Positions 33,649 to 42,835 of a DNA stretch of 64,000 bases are shown piece by piece. This stretch comes from Candidatus Arthromitus sp. SFB-turkey. GTDB taxonomy: Bacteria > Bacillota > Clostridia > Clostridiales > Clostridiaceae. The notes beneath the pieces were generated by a model. The model was not told where the DNA came from. It searched no databases and saw nothing but the letters and a program-made list of their open reading frames with translations. How positions within the stretch are numbered: the stretch's first letter is position 1; every line of letters begins with the position of its first letter. Location: the NCBI RefSeq assembly GCF_001655775.1, contig NZ_LXFF01000016.1, forward strand, positions 1 through 64,000. The letters run 5' to 3'. The position numbers were made by a program, and so were the translations under genes.

Positions 33649-35083
33649 AATTAAGTTTATTTATTGCAATTTTAATTCTTCTTAGAGTTTCATCTTTTTG
33701 GAAAAGATATGCAAGTTCTGAAGATCCTCCAGGACTTGAGATTTTTCCAGATAATGCGCATCTAATTGGCCATAATACGAATCCATTTTTGTAAGAATTT
33801 TCGCTTATATACGAATTTAGTAAAGAGTTTAAATTTTCTATAGAGTAATCATTTGTATTTTCAAAAATAGGAAGTATTTCTGTTAAAACTTTTTTTGAAG
33901 ATTCAATTGTTGTTTTCATTTTTTTGTGTTCAAAAATTGATAAATCATAGTCAGGTAGTTCAATTAAAAAATCAATTATATCTGGAATTTGTGTAAAAAT
34001 TTCAATTCTATTTTGAAGCATTTCTGACAGTAAATGTTTATCAATTTGTTTTGGTATATTTTCATAATATTTATATGCCATGTTATGGAATTTTTCTTTA
34101 TCCATTTTTTTTATGTATTCAGAATTCATCCATTTAAGTTTTTTAATATCAAAAATTGATGATGATTTAGAAATGTTTTCATAATTGAAATTTTTAATAA
34201 GTTCTTCTAATGTAAAAAATTCTTCATTAGAATCAGGGCTCCAACCTAAAAGAGCAATATAATTAATTATTGCTTCACTTAAATATCCTTTTTCAATTAA
34301 ATCATTATAAGAAGCATCTCCATTTCTTTTAGAAAGTTTCTCAGTTTCATTTTTCATTATGTGTGGGCAATGGATATATGTTGGAACTTCCCATGAAAAA
34401 GCTTCATACAATCTTTGATACTTAGGGGCAGAAGATAGATATTCTTTACCACGAACAATATGGGTTATGTTCATTAAATGATCATCTATTACATTTGCAA
34501 AATTGTATGTTGGCATTTTATCAGTTTTAAGTAAAATCATATCTTCAAGTTCAAAGTTTGGAACAGTAATTTCTCCATATAAAATATCATTGAAAGTTGT
34601 TGTTCCTTCAATTGGATTATTTTGTCTTATTACATATGGTTCTCCATTTTCAATTTTTTTCTTAATTTTTTCTTTAGTTAAATTCAAACAATGTTTATCG
34701 TATTTAAATACAGTATTATTTTTTAAAGCCTCTTCTCTTAATTTTGAAAGTCTATCATCTTTACAAAAACAGTAATATGCGTTTCCTTGTTCAACTAATT
34801 TTTCAGCATATTTTTCATATATATGTTTTCGTTCACTTTGAACATAAGGTCCAAAGTCTCCGCCAATATTAGGACCTTCATCGTAATTTAAACCTGTATC
34901 TTTTAAAACATCTAAAATAATATCAATTGCTCCGTGTACATAACGTTCAGTATCTGTGTCTTCTATTCTTAAAATAAATTTTCCATTTTGCTTTTTAGCA
35001 ATTAAATATGTATATAAAGCTGTTCTTAAATTTCCTATGTGCATATATCCAGTTGGACTCGGAGCAAATCTAGTTCTAATCAT
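33647..35083 (-). CDS. gltX: glutamyl-tRNA synthetase
   Basis: About 478 residues from ATG 35083, which has a perfect GGAGGT site 5 bp upstream and begins [12 protein letters not shown] (HIGH motif His-Ile-Gly-Asn nearby); the frame extends to 35119 without need. The second class I motif is Glu-Lys-Leu-Ser-Lys-Arg-Asn-Gly, and the C-terminal alpha-helical anticodon domain is complete. It charges tRNA-Glu, and in many Clostridia also tRNA-Gln for later amidation. It follows the metallo-hydrolase gene by 58 bp in the same direction. Confidence 0.96.
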   Translation of the reverse strand: MIRTRFAPSPTGYMHIGNLRTALYTYLIAKKQNGKFILRIEDTDTERYVHGAIDIILDVLKDTGLNYDEGPNIGGDFGPYVQSERKHIYEKYAEKLVEQGNAYYCFCKDDRLSKLREEALKNNTVFKYDKHCLNLTKEKIKKKIENGEPYVIRQNNPIEGTTTFNDILYGEITVPNFELEDMILLKTDKMPTYNFANVIDDHLMNITHIVRGKEYLSSAPKYQRLYEAFSWEVPTYIHCPHIMKNETEKLSKRNGDASYNDLIEKGYLSEAIINYIALLGWSPDSNEEFFTLEELIKNFNYENISKSSSIFDIKKLKWMNSEYIKKMDKEKFHNMAYKYYENIPKQIDKHLLSEMLQNRIEIFTQIPDIIDFLIELPDYDLSIFEHKKMKTTIESSKKVLTEILPIFENTNDYSIENLNSLLNSYISENSYKNGFVLWPIRCALSGKISSPGGSSELAYLFQKDETLRRIKIAINKLN

Positions 35084-35141
35084 AAAATACCTCCTTGAAA
35101 TTTTATATAAATTATACACGAAAAATGGAATTACTAAAATA

Positions 35142-35972
35142 TTAAAAAAAGGTATCTATAGTCAGTGAATCATTTTCAAAATTACAAGTTATAAGAATAT
35201 TTCCTACTTCATCAGTTCTTAAAATTTTAGAATTTAAAGTATTAAGTATGTTTAATGTGTTTTTGCTTGGGTGACCGTATGAATTAGATCCAACACTTAT
35301 TATAGAAACTAATGGATTTACTTTAGTTAAGAATTTTTCTACATTATTTTTATCATTATTGTAAGCTCCGTGATGAGGAACTTTTAAAATTTCACTTTTA
35401 AGATCTTGATTTAAAACATTAAGTTGTCCATTTTCTTCAATGTCTCCAGTGTAAAGTACATCAAAATCATTAATACTTAATTTGAATACAAGAGAAGAGT
35501 CGTTAAATTCTTCCGGAGTATTTTTAAATGATGATAAAAATTTTATATTAAAGTTGTTTGAGATTTTTAGGTTTGAAGGATTTTTTATGTAATTTATTGT
35601 AATATTTGAATTTTCTAGAAAATTTTCAATTTCATTAAAGGTTTCATCTCTTAGAGTGTCTGGTAGAATTAAATTTTTAATTTTAAAATTATCATAAATT
35701 TCGAAAAAACCAGATGAATGGTCAGAATGGTCGTGAGTTAGTATAAGGTAGTCTATATTTTTTATATTTTTTGATTTTAAAATTTTTATTACATCATTTG
35801 TAAAAATTTTTTCACCAGTATCAATTAAAATAGAAATATTATTGTAGGTTACAAAACTAGAATCTCCTTGATTTACATCAAAGAAAAATATTTTTGCAAT
35901 ATCATCTTTTGAGGAACATGAATTAAGAGAGAAAATAAAAATTAAAAATATAATTTTAAAAAAATTTTTCAT
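35142..35972 (-). CDS. ComEC-type metallo-beta-lactamase lipoprotein
   Basis: About 276 residues from ATG 35972 (TTTGGAG 8 bp upstream; the frame is open to 36053). Lipobox Cys is at 19. The catalytic motif His80-x-His82-x-Asp84-His85 (Thr-His-Asp-His-Ser-Asp-His) is intact, with Asp-Val-Asn-Gln-Gly-Asp-Ser before it, Tyr-Thr-Gly-Asp-Ile-Glu, and Pro-His-His-Gly-Ala later. This is the soluble ComEC/Rec2 hydrolase domain without its membrane channel, anchored outside the cell. Related proteins are predicted extracellular nucleases or phosphoesterases; a DNA-scavenging role is an inference. Confidence 0.85.
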   Translation of the reverse strand: MKNFFKIIFLIFIFSLNSCSSKDDIAKIFFFDVNQGDSSFVTYNNISILIDTGEKIFTNDVIKILKSKNIKNIDYLILTHDHSDHSSGFFEIYDNFKIKNLILPDTLRDETFNEIENFLENSNITINYIKNPSNLKISNNFNIKFLSSFKNTPEEFNDSSLVFKLSINDFDVLYTGDIEENGQLNVLNQDLKSEILKVPHHGAYNNDKNNVEKFLTKVNPLVSIISVGSNSYGHPSKNTLNILNTLNSKILRTDEVGNILITCNFENDSLTIDTFF

Positions 35973-36078
35973 AACTAAGACTCCAAAGATAATTATTATG
36001 CTTTTAAGGATTTTTTCATAATATAGATAAAATATTCGTAAAATAAAAATCATAATTAATTGAAAAAATTTTTTTTTC

Positions 36079-36108
36079 TTGTAATTTCTTATATGGAGTT
36101 AATATAAT
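36079..36108 (+). promoter_or_regulatory. promoter of the plsC pair
   Basis: TTGTAA (36079-36084), 18-bp spacer, TATAAT (36103-36108), about 35 bp before the first start codon. Confidence 0.6.
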
Positions 36109-36143
36109 AAGACCAAGCGTTGAAATTATTTTAGATTTGAAAA

Positions 36144-36923
36144 GTGAGAGGATTAAACATATTGATTAAAAAATTAGTTTACTGGGCGTTAATGGCAAAG
36201 TTTTTTACTTATATGATAATTAATTTTAAAAAATTTAAACGTCTTAAAGAAAATGGAAATACGAAAGAATTTCATAAGTTAGGACGAACTTCTTTTAAAT
36301 ATTATTCTGATGCGATTTTTAAAAGTTCAAAATGTAATTTTAAAATTTTGGGAGAAGAGAATGTGAATTTTGATGAGACATATTTAATTGTGTCAAATCA
36401 TTCGAGCATTGTAGATATTGCAGCGATTATAAGAAGTTTTCCGAAATATTTTGTATTTATTGCAAAAAAAGAATTATCCAACATACCAATTTTTGGAAGA
36501 TGGTTTCAGGTAGGAGGATGTATCTTCTTAGATAGAGAAAATATTAGAGAGTCTGTTGAAATTTTAAATAGAGGAATTGAAACTTTAAAAGGTGGAATAT
36601 CTATGTGTATTTTTCCAGAAGGTACAAGAAGTATAACAGGAGAAGTTGGAGAATTTAAAAAGGGTAGTTTTAGACTTGCGCTTAAGTCAAAAGTAAAAAT
36701 TTTGCCAGTAGTTTTAAGTGGTACAAGGAGTGTCTATGAAGATAATAACAATAAAATAACTAAAGGCGATGTAATAGTTGCTTTTTTAGATCCAATTGAC
36801 ATTGAAAATTTAAGTTCTGAGGAGTGTTCAAATCTTCATAAGACAGTAAGAAATTTAATTGATGAGAAATATAAAGAACTTAATCAATTGAAGAGTAAAA
36901 ACGACATAAAAAGTTTTGCTTAA
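36144..36923 (+). CDS. plsC: 1-acyl-sn-glycerol-3-phosphate acyltransferase, copy 1
   Basis: A 259-residue membrane-associated acyltransferase making phosphatidic acid. Motifs: Asn-His-Ser-Ser-Ile-Val-Asp (HX4D), Phe-x-Ala-Lys-Lys-Glu-Leu, Gly-Gly-Cys-Ile-Phe-Leu-Asp-Arg, and Phe-Pro-Glu-Gly-Thr-Arg-Ser. A GTG at 36144 gives the longest frame; TTG at 36162 is a better start because AGAGGA lies exactly 9 bp before it, and the same arrangement is found in the neighbouring paralogue. The C-terminal ~12 residues are a Lys/Ser tail absent from the second copy. It is 3 bp from copy 2. Confidence 0.9.
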   Translation: MRGLNILIKKLVYWALMAKFFTYMIINFKKFKRLKENGNTKEFHKLGRTSFKYYSDAIFKSSKCNFKILGEENVNFDETYLIVSNHSSIVDIAAIIRSFPKYFVFIAKKELSNIPIFGRWFQVGGCIFLDRENIRESVEILNRGIETLKGGISMCIFPEGTRSITGEVGEFKKGSFRLALKSKVKILPVVLSGTRSVYEDNNNKITKGDVIVAFLDPIDIENLSSEECSNLHKTVRNLIDEKYKELNQLKSKNDIKSFA

Positions 36924-36925
36924 AT

Positions 36926-37669
36926 ATGAAAGGACTAGATATATTGGGTAAGAGATTAGCTTATGGAAGTTTAACTATTAAATTTTACATTTATATGGCA
37001 TTTAATTTGAGAAGATTAAAAAAATATAAGAAAGATAGTAATAGAGATAAATTTATGAAATTAGCAGAAAAGGCTGATAAATATTATGCAGATTCAATAT
37101 TTAATAGTTCTAAAACAAGTTTTGAGGTAATAGGACAGGAGAAAATAGATATAGATCAAACTTATTTGTTAGTATCAAATCATTTGGGAATGGCTGATAT
37201 TGCATCAATATTAAAAGCATTTCCAAAACACGTAGCTTTTGTATCTAAAAAAGAATTATCAAAAGTTCCAATTTTAAGTGAGTGGATGAGAACAAGTGGT
37301 TCTGTATTTATTGATAGAGAAAATACAAGAGATAGTATCGAAAAATTAAACAATGCCATTGAAAATTTAAAAAGTGGAATATGTATGTGTGTTTATCCAG
37401 AAGGAACTAGGAGTAAAACAGGAGAAATGGGGGAATTTAAAAAAGGAAGTTTTAAACTTGCTTTAAAATCAAATGCAAAAATTCTTCCTATAGCTTTAAG
37501 TGGGACAAGAAGTGTTTATGAAGATAATAGCAATAGGATAACTAAAGGAAGTGTAAGAGTTTGTTTTTTAGATCCTATTGATATTAATGAATTAACCAAA
37601 GAAGAAATTAAAAATATACACATTTTAGTTAGGGAAAAAATTAATGATAAATATAAAACTCTTATTTAA
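36926..37669 (+). CDS. plsC: 1-acyl-sn-glycerol-3-phosphate acyltransferase, copy 2
   Basis: A 247-residue tandem paralogue of the previous gene, alignable from end to end, with Asn-His-Leu-Gly-Met-Ala-Asp and Tyr-Pro-Glu-Gly-Thr-Arg-Ser; the catalytic His, Asp and Glu are kept. ATG 36926 has no ribosome site, whereas AAAGGA inside the first codons lies 9 bp before TTG 36944, matching copy 1. The two may differ in acyl-chain preference; nothing in the sequence settles this. Confidence 0.9.
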   Translation: MKGLDILGKRLAYGSLTIKFYIYMAFNLRRLKKYKKDSNRDKFMKLAEKADKYYADSIFNSSKTSFEVIGQEKIDIDQTYLLVSNHLGMADIASILKAFPKHVAFVSKKELSKVPILSEWMRTSGSVFIDRENTRDSIEKLNNAIENLKSGICMCVYPEGTRSKTGEMGEFKKGSFKLALKSNAKILPIALSGTRSVYEDNSNRITKGSVRVCFLDPIDINELTKEEIKNIHILVREKINDKYKTLI

Positions 37670-37696
37670 GTTTTAAAAAGGAGTGAAATTTATATT

Positions 37697-39451
37697 ATGA
37701 TAAGAGAATTTTCGCTTAGTAATGATAAAGTTATGATGAACTTTACTAAAAAATATTGTAATAATTTTGAGGATATACTTGAGAGTAATGGATTTAAAAA
37801 TGTTTTGACTCATTATTTGAACAAAAAAATAGAAAGAAAAGATAATATTTTTAAATATTTTTTGAGAGGAATTGAAAATTTAGACGAGTTTATATCTTCA
37901 CTTATAAAAATAATTGAGTTGTTAACAATTTTTGATAGACAAGAAGTAGTTGATATGAAAATTAAATACGCTCATATTCTTGAAGATAAATATAAATTTG
38001 ATGCTTTAATTGAAGATTTTTATTCTTATTGGATAAAACTTGAAAGATATACAATTCTTACTCAAAACTCTGTAAGTGAAGGTATTATAAAGCTTGGGTT
38101 TGTCAGTGCAAATACTAGATTTACAAATCTTATTATGGAATTATATAGGAAGGTAAAAAACTCTGTTACAGCTAAGGAGCCACTTGTTTACAGGCAATTG
38201 AAATCTGGAAATAATGCTTCTATTGTTCTTAATAATTATAGTTGGGATTTTAAAAATTATGAAATCGTTAAGGATATTAAATTTATGGATACAATATCTT
38301 TGGAAACACCATTTATTTCTTATCCTAAAAAAAATACAAGAAGTGGTTCTTTTGAGGAAATTTTTGAGAATCCACTTTTAAATTGTGAAATTGAAAGTGA
38401 AAATTGGTTTTGTTATCCTGCAAAAGTTGGTGAACTTTTAGCATTTATTTATTTTCATAGAGACTTTATGGCAAACGGAATAGCTTTATCTAATCTGTTT
38501 GAAATGGCTCATAGAGATGAGTATATTGGAGTAAAGCCTGATATCGTTTATTTATATGGTGCGGAAGATATTACAATAGATAAAAATAAAGAACATAAAA
38601 CTGTTTTTTATGATGATAAGGATAATGAAATTTTAGTTGGATTGGTTACTTATAGTAAAGAAGTTGATTATTTTGGATATTTGAAAAAGATGACTCTTAC
38701 ACTTCATAATATTTCTATGATTAAAAGAGGGTATTTACCAATTCATGGAGCAATGGTTTCTATTACTTTAAAAGATGGAACATCATCAAATATTGTTATT
38801 GTTGGTGATTCTGGAGCTGGTAAATCAGAATCATTAGAAGCTTTTAGAAGTTTAGGTGAAGAATATATTTCAGATATGACAATAATATTCGATGACATGG
38901 GTGTTTTGAAGATTGCACATGATGGTGTGTATGGATATGGAACGGAAATTGGAGCTTTTGTAAGATTGGATGATTTAGATCAAGGATATGCCTTCAAAGA
39001 AATAGATAGAAGTATATTTATGAATCCAGATAAAACTAATGCGAGACTTGTGATGCCTGTTTCAAATTATCGTGATATTATTATGGGAAATAAAGTAGAT
39101 TTATTTTTATATGCAAATAATTATGAAAAGGCAGAAAATGGAACTATAAAATTATATTCTAAAAATCAACTTCAAGATGTAATAAAAGTTTTTAGAGATG
39201 GAAATAGATTTGCAAAAGGAACAACACATGAAAAAGGATTAGTTTCTTCATATTTTGCAAATCCATTTGGTCCTATGCAAAAGAAAGATGAAACAGATAT
39301 ATTACTTGATAAATATTTTAAAAAGATGTTTGAGTTTGATGTTAAAATCGGTGAAATAAAAACTTGTCTTGGAATTGATGGAATGGAAAAAGATGGTCCT
39401 AAAAATGCTGCTCTGAATTTATTTGATATGATAAAAAATAAACCAAATTAA
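37697..39451 (+). CDS. PEPCK/HPr-kinase-type P-loop protein
   Basis: 584 residues. The C-terminal half has Val-Gly-Asp-Ser-Gly-Ala-Gly-Lys-Ser-Glu (P-loop, near 372-381), then Ser-Asp-Met-Thr-Ile-Ile-Phe-Asp-Asp-Met as a Walker B-like element, and Thr-His-Glu-Lys-Gly-Leu-Val-Ser-Ser-Tyr. The Gly-Asp-Ser-Gly-Ala-Gly-Lys-Ser-Glu type belongs to the HPr kinase/PEPCK superfamily, and clostridial relatives are annotated PEPCK-like. The N-terminal ~330 residues do not show the usual PEPCK substrate domain to my eye. ATG 37697 follows AAGGAG, 27 bp after plsC. Enzymatic activity is unproven. Confidence 0.6.
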   Translation: MIREFSLSNDKVMMNFTKKYCNNFEDILESNGFKNVLTHYLNKKIERKDNIFKYFLRGIENLDEFISSLIKIIELLTIFDRQEVVDMKIKYAHILEDKYKFDALIEDFYSYWIKLERYTILTQNSVSEGIIKLGFVSANTRFTNLIMELYRKVKNSVTAKEPLVYRQLKSGNNASIVLNNYSWDFKNYEIVKDIKFMDTISLETPFISYPKKNTRSGSFEEIFENPLLNCEIESENWFCYPAKVGELLAFIYFHRDFMANGIALSNLFEMAHRDEYIGVKPDIVYLYGAEDITIDKNKEHKTVFYDDKDNEILVGLVTYSKEVDYFGYLKKMTLTLHNISMIKRGYLPIHGAMVSITLKDGTSSNIVIVGDSGAGKSESLEAFRSLGEEYISDMTIIFDDMGVLKIAHDGVYGYGTEIGAFVRLDDLDQGYAFKEIDRSIFMNPDKTNARLVMPVSNYRDIIMGNKVDLFLYANNYEKAENGTIKLYSKNQLQDVIKVFRDGNRFAKGTTHEKGLVSSYFANPFGPMQKKDETDILLDKYFKKMFEFDVKIGEIKTCLGIDGMEKDGPKNAALNLFDMIKNKPN

Positions 39452-39480
39452 AGAATGTTATGTTCTTTAATTTGGTTATT
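39441..39480 (+). terminator. hairpin at the end of the PEPCK-like gene
   Basis: 15-bp perfect stem (39441-39455 and 39463-39477), 7-nt loop. The stop codon of the gene lies inside the stem. The T tail is weak. Confidence 0.65.
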
Positions 39481-39486
39481 ACATAG

Positions 39487-39684
39487 TTAATCAGAAATAT
39501 TTTCTAAAAGAAATTTAATAGAATATATACCGCATATACCAACTAATGAAAATATTATTCTACTTGTAAGTGTTAATTGTCCGAAAAGATATGAAATGAA
39601 ATCAAATTTAAAGAAACCAATTGATCCCCAATTAAGTGCACCAACAATTACAAGTAATAGAGCTATGCTATTTAAAAATTTCAT
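39487..39684 (-). CDS. DUF378 small membrane protein
   Basis: A 65-residue protein with two transmembrane helices and the DUF378 core Leu-Val-Ile-Val-Gly-Ala-Leu-Asn-Trp-Gly in the first, close to Bacillus YuzA. The family is widespread in Firmicutes and has no known function. GAAGGAG precedes the ATG, so expression is likely. Monocistronic. Confidence 0.8.
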   Translation of the reverse strand: MKFLNSIALLLVIVGALNWGSIGFFKFDFISYLFGQLTLTSRIIFSLVGICGIYSIKFLLENISD

Positions 39685-39777
39685 AATTGTGAACTCCTTC
39701 CTTATTAAAAAATTTTACTTAATACTAATTTAGTATTCTCTAAACTAAATTTAAATATTAAGTAAATGGATGGAATT

Positions 39778-40248
39778 TCAGTTTAAAATTATATTTCTGT
39801 TTATTTTTTGACTCAATGATATAAATGCATTTGTTCTATGAATTCCTTTAATTTTATTTATATGATTAATTAAAATGTCTTGGAGATGTGTAATATTTCT
39901 ACATATAACTTTTATAAATATTTCGAAATCGCCAGTCGTTAAATGTAATTCTACTATTTCGTTTATTTTTTGCATTTCTTTTATTATTTCAGGGAGAGAC
40001 GATGCACCATTGGTAAATATTCCAACAAAACAACAAACATCAAAACCAAGTTTGGGTAAATCGAGAAGTAAATTGTATCCGAGTAGTATACCTAAATCTT
40101 CCATTTTTTTTATTCTAACGTGTATAGTGCCACCACTAACATGACACATTCTTGCTATTTCAAGATAAGGTGTTTTACAATCTTTTATTAAAATATCTAA
40201 GATATCTAAGTCTAATTTATCTAAGTTATTGAAAATTTGTGAGTTCAA
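39778..40248 (-). CDS. Lrp/AsnC-family transcriptional regulator
   Basis: A 156-residue regulator: an N-terminal helix-turn-helix (Leu-Asp-x-Leu-Asp-Leu-Asp-Ile-Leu-Asp-Ile-Leu, then Ser-Gly-Gly-Thr-Ile-His-Val-Arg-Ile-Lys-Lys-Met-Glu) and a C-terminal RAM domain (Glu-Leu-His-Leu-Thr-Thr-Gly-Asp-Phe-Glu-Ile-Phe-Ile-Lys-Val) that senses amino acids. Family length is typical. Divergent from the small membrane protein at 40302, whose promoter region it shares; the aro operon 1.6 kb away is another possible target but there is no sequence evidence for this. Confidence 0.9.
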   Translation of the reverse strand: MNSQIFNNLDKLDLDILDILIKDCKTPYLEIARMCHVSGGTIHVRIKKMEDLGILLGYNLLLDLPKLGFDVCCFVGIFTNGASSLPEIIKEMQKINEIVELHLTTGDFEIFIKVICRNITHLQDILINHINKIKGIHRTNAFISLSQKINRNIILN

Positions 40249-40301
40249 ATAGTTCCACTCCTTTTAATAGCTTATTGTATTTAATTATAGGAGGTTATCA
40301 A

Positions 40302-40628
40302 ATGAATAATTTTTTAAGCATTATTTTGTTTGTGTTTATATCTCTTATTAGCTATAATTTGTTGAAAATATTTGTTTTATCAAATATAAAAGTTAATAAG
40401 TTGATAATATTGATTTTGTTTTTATTAGTAATTGGAGCTTCATTTTTTGTTAATCTTCCATTATTTGTAATGTATATAATTCAGTGGTTGTATTTTATAT
40501 TGATTTTGTGGTTTATTGATATTTTTATGGATGAGCGTCGTGAAAAAATTAAGAATAAAAACAAAAAGGTTATACAAAATAGACCAAAACCAAAGCCAAA
40601 TAGAGCTAAAATGAATAAGAAAGTTTAA
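40302..40628 (+). CDS. small membrane protein with basic tail
   Basis: About 108 residues from ATG 40302 (GGAGGT 8 bp upstream). Three hydrophobic helices (about 4-24, 32-47, 50-70) and a strongly basic C-terminus of Lys, Arg and Pro (Arg-Pro-Lys-Pro-Lys-Pro-Asn-Arg) facing the cytoplasm by the positive-inside rule. Unknown family. Divergent to the Lrp-type gene. Confidence 0.6.
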   Translation: MNNFLSIILFVFISLISYNLLKIFVLSNIKVNKLIILILFLLVIGASFFVNLPLFVMYIIQWLYFILILWFIDIFMDERREKIKNKNKKVIQNRPKPKPNRAKMNKKV

Positions 40629-40638
40629 TAAATTTTAT

Positions 40639-41523
40639 TTAATTGTTTATATAAATTGGTGAAGTAAGTGCAAATAGACCATTTTTAGAGATTATTTTAA
40701 AAATGAGGAATTTATTTGCACTATTTTTTATTTCAAAATTATAGGAAATATTTTTCAAATTATATAAATCCTGATTCTTAATAATTTGATTTTGATTGTT
40801 TATTAAAACAAATTTTTGATTTAGAAAATCAGAATTATTTATTTCAATATTAATTTTTAAAGGTTTGTTTTTTGAAGAGGTGACATTAAAATTTAAATAA
40901 TATTTATCTGAATTAGAAATATAAAAATTGCCATTTTTAATTTCTGTAATTATGTGTTGTTTTAATTTTGAAAAATCGAACATTGAATTATTAATATTTT
41001 TTATAAATATAAATCCATTATTTGTGTATATAGGTGTTAGCTTTAGATTTTTGTTTAATAAAGTTATGTAGTTATCTGTTGATTTTAAAAAATTATCTGA
41101 GTGAAGTGTAAAATATTTTTTGATATTTTCATTTTCTATGTGATAATAGTTGTTATTAGAAAGAATTAATGTTGGATTATTTAAATAGCACCATAAGTAA
41201 AAGTTTTGTAATTTAAATATTTCGCCTCTAAAGATACTTTTTGAGAGAAGGATTCTAATAGGCCCTATTACTGAACGGCATTTAAAACAAAGTATACCTA
41301 TTGTGTTTTTATATTTTTTTTCAAATGAGCTTATTTTTTCTTGTATATAAAATAATTTTGAAAGTTGTTTTTTATTATTAGAAATATTTTTAAATAAATC
41401 ATTATTAGTATATTCAATTATTATAAAATTTAATTTATTTTTATTAGCATTTTTTAAAATAGTATATGGATCTTCATCATTAGTTGGTATATAATACATT
41501 CCCTTAAGGAAAGTTTTAGACAT
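40639..41523 (-). CDS. degenerate PHP-domain (CehA/McbA-like) protein without metal ligands
   Basis: 294 residues. The N-terminus follows the layout of CehA/McbA-type PHP hydrolases (Leu-Lys-Gly, then six residues and Thr-Asn-Asp; Leu-Asn-Phe-Ile-Ile-Ile about 30 residues in; a final Leu-Phe-Ala-Leu-Thr-Ser-Pro-Ile-Tyr-Ile typical of the family's closing strand). The metal sites are replaced: the expected Asp-Leu-His-x-His-Thr at 9-14 reads Met-Tyr-Tyr-Ile-Pro-Thr, and the expected Asp-His-Asn at 38-40 reads Tyr-Thr-Asn. It is therefore probably a non-catalytic relative. The full-length frame is intact, so it may have kept a binding role. Confidence 0.55.
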   Translation of the reverse strand: MSKTFLKGMYYIPTNDEDPYTILKNANKNKLNFIIIEYTNNDLFKNISNNKKQLSKLFYIQEKISSFEKKYKNTIGILCFKCRSVIGPIRILLSKSIFRGEIFKLQNFYLWCYLNNPTLILSNNNYYHIENENIKKYFTLHSDNFLKSTDNYITLLNKNLKLTPIYTNNGFIFIKNINNSMFDFSKLKQHIITEIKNGNFYISNSDKYYLNFNVTSSKNKPLKINIEINNSDFLNQKFVLINNQNQIIKNQDLYNLKNISYNFEIKNSANKFLIFKIISKNGLFALTSPIYINN

Positions 41524-41706
41524 ATTAAATCCTTTAAGATTGTTTTAATTTAATATATTTTTAAATTACTGAAATTATACTTTATTTAATATTTGATTTC
41601 ATTAAAATAAATATTTAAAATTAAGTAATTACTTTAAAAAGATTGTCTATATTATAAATTAGTTTTTTAATATTGATTATTTTATAATATTTTTTTTTAA
41701 AAATTT

Positions 41707-41767
<61 letters not shown>

Positions 41768-41819
41768 TTTATGTATTTACATGGGATTTTTATATAAAAA
41801 TTTAATAATAGGAGGAGTA

Positions 41820-42815
41820 ATGTTTATATTTTTTAAAGAAAACATTTCATGTGAGTGTATTGAAAGAAATATTGAATTTGTTTCAAAATTTAATTATATA
41901 AATTTTGATTTTGGAAAAGAAAAAAGAGGTATTTACCTGTTACAAGATGTTTCAAAAGAAATTATTCAAGAGAAAATATCTGGAATAGATAAAATAATTG
42001 AAATTAATAAACCGTACAAGTTTGTGAGCAGGGAATTTAAAAATGAAGATACGGTTATAAATGTAGGGGATTTTAAAATTGGTGGCGGAAATTTTCAAAA
42101 AATTGGAGGGCCATGTTCTTTTGAAAATGAAAATATTTTTAGAAATATAGCTGCGACTTTAAAAAATTTTGGTGTTAATATTATAAGAGGAGGAGCATTT
42201 AAACCTAGGACTTCTCCTTATTTTTTTCAAGGAATTGGAGAAAATGCATTAAAAGTTATGAGAAAAGTTGCAGATGAGCTTAATGTTAAAATTGTTAGTG
42301 AAATAGTTTCTATAGACCATATTGATTTATTTAATGAGTATGTTGATATAATCCAAGTTGGTACACGTAATATGCAAAATTATGAATTGTTAAAACATTT
42401 AGGGAAACTTAAAAAACCAATTTTACTTAAAAGAGGATTGTCTGCTACTGTAGAAGAGTTTTTACTTAGTGCAGAGTACATAGTTTCAAATGGTAATATG
42501 AATGTAATTCTTTGTGAGCGAGGAATTAGAACATTTGAGAAAATGACAAGAAATACTTTAGATGTATCTGTGATTCCTCTTGTGAAAAAAATTTCTCATC
42601 TTCCGATTATAGTTGATCCTAGTCATGCCTCAGGAAGTTATGATTTAGTTGAGCCATTAGCTTTAGCAGGAGTTTCAGCTGGATGTGATGGAATTATGGT
42701 TGAAGTTCATGACGAGCCAGAAAAAGCACTGTCTGATGGGAATCAATCTATAAAATTTAAGCGTTTTAAAGAGATGAGTTGTAAAATTGATAAAATAAGA
42801 GAAGTTTTATTTTAG
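41820..42815 (+). CDS. aroF: 3-deoxy-7-phosphoheptulonate synthase (DAHP synthase, type I beta)
   Basis: About 331 residues from ATG 41820 (GGAGGAG 5 bp upstream; the frame is open to 41781). Residues ~1-80 form the ferredoxin-like regulatory domain seen in Thermotoga-type enzymes, followed by the barrel: Gly-Gly-Pro-Cys-Ser-Phe-Glu, Arg-Gly-Gly-Ala-Phe-Lys-Pro-Arg-Thr-Ser-Pro, Leu-Lys-Arg-Gly, Cys-Glu-Arg-Gly, and Asp-Pro-Ser-His-Ala-Ser-Gly. First step of the shikimate pathway, condensing PEP and erythrose 4-phosphate. First gene of a four-gene aro operon. Confidence 0.93.
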   Translation: MFIFFKENISCECIERNIEFVSKFNYINFDFGKEKRGIYLLQDVSKEIIQEKISGIDKIIEINKPYKFVSREFKNEDTVINVGDFKIGGGNFQKIGGPCSFENENIFRNIAATLKNFGVNIIRGGAFKPRTSPYFFQGIGENALKVMRKVADELNVKIVSEIVSIDHIDLFNEYVDIIQVGTRNMQNYELLKHLGKLKKPILLKRGLSATVEEFLLSAEYIVSNGNMNVILCERGIRTFEKMTRNTLDVSVIPLVKKISHLPIIVDPSHASGSYDLVEPLALAGVSAGCDGIMVEVHDEPEKALSDGNQSIKFKRFKEMSCKIDKIREVLF

Positions 42816-42835
42816 TTTTTTGGAGGGATAAAACT

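Noticed and set aside
35142-35972. Full ComEC DNA uptake channel
   Set aside because: Only the hydrolase domain is present, with a lipobox and no polytopic competence domain.
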